The position numbers and the translations under genes were made by a program. From positions 1-9,967 of the forward strand of contig JBECKZ010000062.1 of the NCBI GenBank assembly GCA_040235555.1: a stretch of 9,967 bases of DNA. The letters run 5' to 3'. Positions within the stretch are counted from its first letter, which is position 1, and each line of letters opens with the position of its first letter. The notes under the pieces are model-generated. The model saw only the letters and a program-made list of their open reading frames with translations. It ran no database searches and was not told where the DNA came from. Source of the DNA: RI-92 sp040235555. GTDB taxonomy: Bacteria > Pseudomonadota > Gammaproteobacteria > UBA6429 > Thiohalophilaceae. Of the stretch, positions 6,812-9,967 are shown piece after piece.

Positions 6812-8197
6812 TTACGGGGTGCAGCCCGGGCTATTGTCCTTGTTTTCGGGTGTGGTTTCAATGGCTGGGTCCGCTGGTTTTACGATAATCTGCAGCCCGG
6901 GTTCATTGGGTTTAGCCGCAAACGGCTCACAGACACAATATCCCGCCACCTGCGCCAATTTATCTCCGATATAGACCAAGGGTATGCGGTCGCGCTGCCA
7001 GGGCGGAATCGCCCACTCCTGTAACAATTTTTTTAATTCGTGATGATGCGTTCGTCCGGTTAGACGGCATCGTTCTCCTCCGTGGCGGTAGCGCACCGTT
7101 ACTCCCTGTGCCAGATCTGTCTTGCGCAGGCCAGATCCCTCCGCTTGTTGAGTCTCTAACGTCTCACCGGTCGGTAACCGCAGGCAATCCTGCAAATCCC
7201 AGGCTTGTTGCCAGTTAGGATCCCCTGCTGTTAAGGGTGACATGGCATACAAATGGTCACGATAACGGCGCACTTCTGCGCCGTGCCAGTGCACAAGCGG
7301 CTCTGCATCTTCATCGGCTCTCAGGATCTCATCGATAATGCGCTGCAAATGCACCGTACTGGGTATGGTTAAGGTACAAACACGATGCAACCAATAGCGT
7401 AATACGTTGCGCTGTCGCATCGGCGCCAATGCCAGTAGTGGTGCGATGCGTATTATTCTCGCATCGGCAGTTGCCAGCGATGCCAGATCCTGTTGCCCCA
7501 ATATATCCAACAAGTCAGCAGCTTCCGCCTGGTGTTGTGCCACACGTGATAATGTTGCCGACGCTGCCGGCCAGCGTTGGCGTATCACTGGTAAGACCAC
7601 ATGTCGCAGGAAATTCCGGTCAAATGTCGTATCCTGATTAGAGGGATCATCAATCCAGGGCAAATGCTGCTCCATCGCATACTCCTGGAGTTCTTCGCGC
7701 CCATGTGCCAATAACGGCCGTGCCAGCCAGCCCTGTGCGAAGGCCATACATACTGGCATTCCGGCCAGACCCTTGACCCCACTGCCTCGCAGTAATTGCA
7801 ATAACAGCGTCTCTGCCTGGTCATCCTGATGGTGCGCCAGCAATAGCATGTCATCAACGAGACTTAGGCGTGTAAACTCGGCATACCGGGCATCACGGGC
7901 AACCGCTTCCAGGCTTAGTTTGCTTTGTTTCTGAACCTGTAGCGGTACGGATTCAAACGAAACATCCAGATCGTGACACACGATTTCACAGTGGCGCGTC
8001 CATTGATTGGCATCCGGATGAATGCCGTGATTGATATGAATTGCATGCAACACATGACAGGGCAAACGATCACGCAGTTGCACCAGGGCATGTAACAGGA
8101 CGTGGGAATCGACACCGCCACTAAAAGCCACGCAATAGCGTCGTGGTACGGGGAATTGCATCAATTGCGTGAGCAAAGATGCCGGACTAAAAGTCAT
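6812..8197 (-). CDS. tilS: tRNA(Ile)-lysidine synthetase TilS
   Basis: TilS uses ATP to attach lysine to C34 of the CAU-anticodon tRNA-Ile, so that it reads AUA codons as isoleucine; it is usually essential. The 461-residue protein (432 in E. coli) has the N-type ATP pyrophosphatase P-loop AFSGGVDS (24-31), the INHGIHPDA segment (55-63), AHHQDDQAET (121-130) and DPSNQDTTFDRNFLRH (184-199). A helical middle region is followed by a conserved C-terminal domain, GGERCRLTGRTHHHELKKLL to RDRIPLVYIGDKLAQVAG (about 373-419). The last 35 or so residues form a polar, proline-rich tail that looks lineage-specific. The ATG at 8197 lies six bases after the accA stop and has only a weak Shine-Dalgarno, so it is probably read by ribosomes finishing accA. 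Confidence 0.97.
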   Translation of the reverse strand: MTFSPASLLTQLMQFPVPRRYCVAFSGGVDSHVLLHALVQLRDRLPCHVLHAIHINHGIHPDANQWTRHCEIVCHDLDVSFESVPLQVQKQSKLSLEAVARDARYAEFTRLSLVDDMLLLAHHQDDQAETLLLQLLRGSGVKGLAGMPVCMAFAQGWLARPLLAHGREELQEYAMEQHLPWIDDPSNQDTTFDRNFLRHVVLPVIRQRWPAASATLSRVAQHQAEAADLLDILGQQDLASLATADARIIRIAPLLALAPMRQRNVLRYWLHRVCTLTIPSTVHLQRIIDEILRADEDAEPLVHWHGAEVRRYRDHLYAMSPLTAGDPNWQQAWDLQDCLRLPTGETLETQQAEGSGLRKTDLAQGVTVRYRHGGERCRLTGRTHHHELKKLLQEWAIPPWQRDRIPLVYIGDKLAQVAGYCVCEPFAAKPNEPGLQIIVKPADPAIETTPENKDNSPGCTP

Positions 8198-8203
8198 TGT
8201 GCT

Positions 8204-9160
8204 TTATTCGGTGTAGTTACCAAAGCTCATCAAACGTGAATAACGGGCTTCCAGCAATTTGTCTACGGGTTGTTCCGCCAGGTGTTCAAGTGTTTCCATC
8301 AAAGCTGACTTAATATTCATGGCCGTGGCATCCGCATCCCGATGTGCACCACCAAGTGGTTCGTCGATCACCCGATCAACCAGCTCCAACTCTTTCAGGC
8401 GTGGTGCGGTCAAACCCATGGCCTCAGCAGCTTCCGCTGCTTTCTCGGCACTCTTCCACAGGATCGAGGCACAACCCTCCGGTGAAATTACCGAATAGGT
8501 GCTGTATTGCAACATCATCAGACGATCGCACACACCGATCGCAAGTGCGCCACCGGATCCACCTTCACCGATGACCGTGCTGATGATTGGCGTCCGCAGT
8601 TTTGACATAATGTAAAGGTTGCGAGCAATGGCTTCGCTTTGGCCGCGTTCTTCCGCGCCGACGCCGGGATAAGCACCCGGGGTATCAATAAAGGTGAGTA
8701 TCGGTAGTTTGAATTTTTCCGCGAGCTCGAGCAGACGCAGGGCCTTGCGATACCCTTCCGGTCGTGGCATACCAAAATTGCGCTGGACCTTTTCCTTGGT
8801 ATCACGACCCTTTTGATGACCGATCACCATCACCGGTTTGCCGTCGAGACGTGCCATGCCACCCATAATCGCCTTGTCATCGGCAAAGGCCCGATCACCA
8901 TGTAATTCTTCGAAGTCAGTAAAAATGCGTTGCACATAGTCCATGAAGTAAGGACGTTGTGGATGGCGTGCCAATTGGGCAACCTGGGCGGCTTTTAAAT
9001 TGGTAAATATGGATTTGGTGAGATCCTTGCTCTTGCTTTGCAGTCGGGTAATTTCTTCACTGATGTTGATCTCAGTATCGGATCCTACAAACCGCAATTC
9101 CTCGATTTTGGCTTCGAGTTCGGCAATCGGTTGTTCAAAGTCGAGAAAATTCAAATTCAT
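8204..9160 (-). CDS. accA: acetyl-CoA carboxylase carboxyltransferase subunit alpha
   Basis: AccA and AccD form the carboxyltransferase that moves the carboxyl group from biotin to acetyl-CoA, giving malonyl-CoA, the first committed step of fatty acid synthesis. AccD is not in this window. The 318-residue protein (319 in E. coli) starts MNLNFLDFEQPIAELEAKI and continues with QLARHPQRPY (62-71), GHQKGRDTKEK (114-124), FIDTPGAYPGVGAEERGQ (157-174), the oxyanion-hole glycines of GEGGSGGALAIGV (198-210) and YSVISPEGCASILWK (222-236). The ATG at 9160 is preceded by AGGG at a spacing of seven bases. The gene follows dnaE after 64 bases, as in E. coli and Pseudomonas, and may have its own promoter in that gap. 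Confidence 0.99.
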   Translation of the reverse strand: MNLNFLDFEQPIAELEAKIEELRFVGSDTEINISEEITRLQSKSKDLTKSIFTNLKAAQVAQLARHPQRPYFMDYVQRIFTDFEELHGDRAFADDKAIMGGMARLDGKPVMVIGHQKGRDTKEKVQRNFGMPRPEGYRKALRLLELAEKFKLPILTFIDTPGAYPGVGAEERGQSEAIARNLYIMSKLRTPIISTVIGEGGSGGALAIGVCDRLMMLQYSTYSVISPEGCASILWKSAEKAAEAAEAMGLTAPRLKELELVDRVIDEPLGGAHRDADATAMNIKSALMETLEHLAEQPVDKLLEARYSRLMSFGNYTE

Positions 9161-9218
9161 GCTGCATCCCTTTTTTTCGTCGCCAGCGGCATTTGTTACC
9201 AGCCCGGCTAATTTTCAT

Positions 9219-9227
9219 ATTATATCA
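9219..9227 (-). promoter_or_regulatory. candidate extended -10 promoter for accA and downstream genes
   Basis: The minus strand reads TGATATAAT, a perfect TGnTATAAT extended -10 for the housekeeping sigma factor. Its TGA is the dnaE stop codon. Seventeen bases further upstream the hexamer AGGACG (9242-9247) matches the -35 consensus at only three of six positions, which is usual for extended -10 promoters. A start near 9212 would give a leader of about 52 bases before the accA ATG. The motif is seen directly; activity is inferred. Confidence 0.5.
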
Positions 9228-9967
9228 GTAGACGATTTCCACGTCCTGCTCTCCCGCCAGCTCCCGCAGGCGGTGCAGCAGTTCATCAGTCGGGTGCACC
9301 CGCCAATCCTGGCCCAAGGGTAATTCGACCCGGGCATCCGGGCGCAGGTAATCGATTACCACCGGACAGACCCCTTCCCGGAACGGTTGCAGAATATTTT
9401 GCAACGCCGGGATAAAGCCATTACCGGCTTTCTCTGCGTTGACACTGACGCACAGGCGCTTGGCAAAATGTTCACGGGCCTGATCTATATCGTAAATGGC
9501 ACGGGCACTCATGCGATAACCGCCGGAATAATCGTCCACACTTACCTCGCCATCCACCACGATCAATTTGTCCTTGGTTAACATGTCCTGATACCGCTGG
9601 TAGGTATCGGAAAATACCGCCAGCTCGATACGGCCACTGCGATCATCAATGGTAATAAAGGCCATGCGATCACCGCGCTTGGTATTCATGGTACGCATAG
9701 CAATGATCAGGCCGGCCACAATCACGGTTTGATTCATGCTCGGTTTCAAATCAACAATACGTGCACTGACGAAGCGTTTGAGTTCTGGCACATAGCGTTC
9801 GATAGGGTGACCGGTGAGATACAGACCGAGGGTTTGTTTTTCGCAGGCCAGGCGTTGTTCGTCATCCCATTCGGGTAAAACATGATAGCTGCCCGGGCCC
9901 GTCTCCACCCTGGTTGCCATACCGAACATATCATCCTGTCCCCGATCACGATCCCCGGTATATTGTT
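9225..9967 (-). CDS. dnaE: DNA polymerase III alpha subunit, C-terminal part (5' end outside window)
   Basis: DnaE is the catalytic subunit of the replicative polymerase. The frame is open from the window edge to the TGA at 9225-9227 and gives 246 residues, about the last fifth of a protein that is normally near 1,160 residues. The polymerase and PHP domains lie outside. Visible near the start is GQDDMFG, whose QDDMF (bases 9924-9938) corresponds to the internal beta-clamp-binding motif QADMF of E. coli. Then come GLYLTGHPIERY, a helix-hairpin region, the OB fold with VAGLIIAMRTMNTKRGDRMAF and DDRSGRIELAVFSD, and a C-terminal domain ending GEQDVEIVY that corresponds to the tau-contacting end of E. 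coli DnaE. The ATG at 9929 is internal (the M of DDMFG), not the start. Confidence 0.96.
   Translation of the reverse strand, partial: QYTGDRDRGQDDMFGMATRVETGPGSYHVLPEWDDEQRLACEKQTLGLYLTGHPIERYVPELKRFVSARIVDLKPSMNQTVIVAGLIIAMRTMNTKRGDRMAFITIDDRSGRIELAVFSDTYQRYQDMLTKDKLIVVDGEVSVDDYSGGYRMSARAIYDIDQAREHFAKRLCVSVNAEKAGNGFIPALQNILQPFREGVCPVVIDYLRPDARVELPLGQDWRVHPTDELLHRLRELAGEQDVEIVY

Noticed and set aside
1..9967. Search for CRISPR arrays, insertion sequences, tRNA or rRNA genes, phage or toxin-antitoxin genes and defence systems
   Set aside because: Nothing resembling these was seen on reading. The window is almost fully occupied by conserved core genes with intact motifs.

Overview
This is a housekeeping stretch of a gammaproteobacterial chromosome, roughly half G+C by eye. 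Nine complete genes and the end of a tenth all read leftward on the minus strand in the order dnaE(end)-accA-tilS-pyrG-kdsA-eno-ftsB-ispD-ispF-truD. This order is well known from Pseudomonas and relatives, and parts of it are shared with E. coli. At the far left, the last 68 codons of a Smr-domain (SmrA/YdaL-like) gene run rightward and converge on truD. The genus cannot be named from the sequence alone.

Layout from right to left: the C-terminal third or less of DNA polymerase III alpha (dnaE, 9225-9967, cut by the window edge); a 64-base gap with a good extended -10 promoter; accA (8204-9160); a 6-base gap; tilS (6812-8197); a 50-base gap with a possible hairpin over the pyrG start; pyrG (5112-6761), sharing one base with kdsA (4264-5112); eno (2952-4244); ftsB (2628-2906); ispD (1818-2585); ispF (1298-1807); truD (277-1308, probably a TTG start inside the end of ispF). 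The gaps of at most 64 bases and the overlaps suggest one long transcription unit, perhaps with internal promoters. No gene-free stretch exceeds 70 bases.

The genes share metabolites. Enolase makes phosphoenolpyruvate, a substrate of KdsA for the lipopolysaccharide sugar Kdo. PyrG makes CTP, which IspD consumes in isoprenoid synthesis and which KdsB (not in the window) needs to activate Kdo. AccA starts fatty acid synthesis, FtsB belongs to the division septum, TilS and TruD modify tRNA, and DnaE replicates DNA.

I found no mobile element, CRISPR array, RNA gene, toxin-antitoxin pair, defence system or frameshifted gene, and nothing amounting to a new biological system. The points worth a second look are small: a KdsA of the metal-dependent type, a 10-bp helix that could mask the pyrG ribosome binding site, a promoter whose extended -10 contains the dnaE stop codon, a non-ATG truD start, ispD lacking a ribosome binding site, and the Smr gene lying where surE follows truD in E. 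coli and Pseudomonas.
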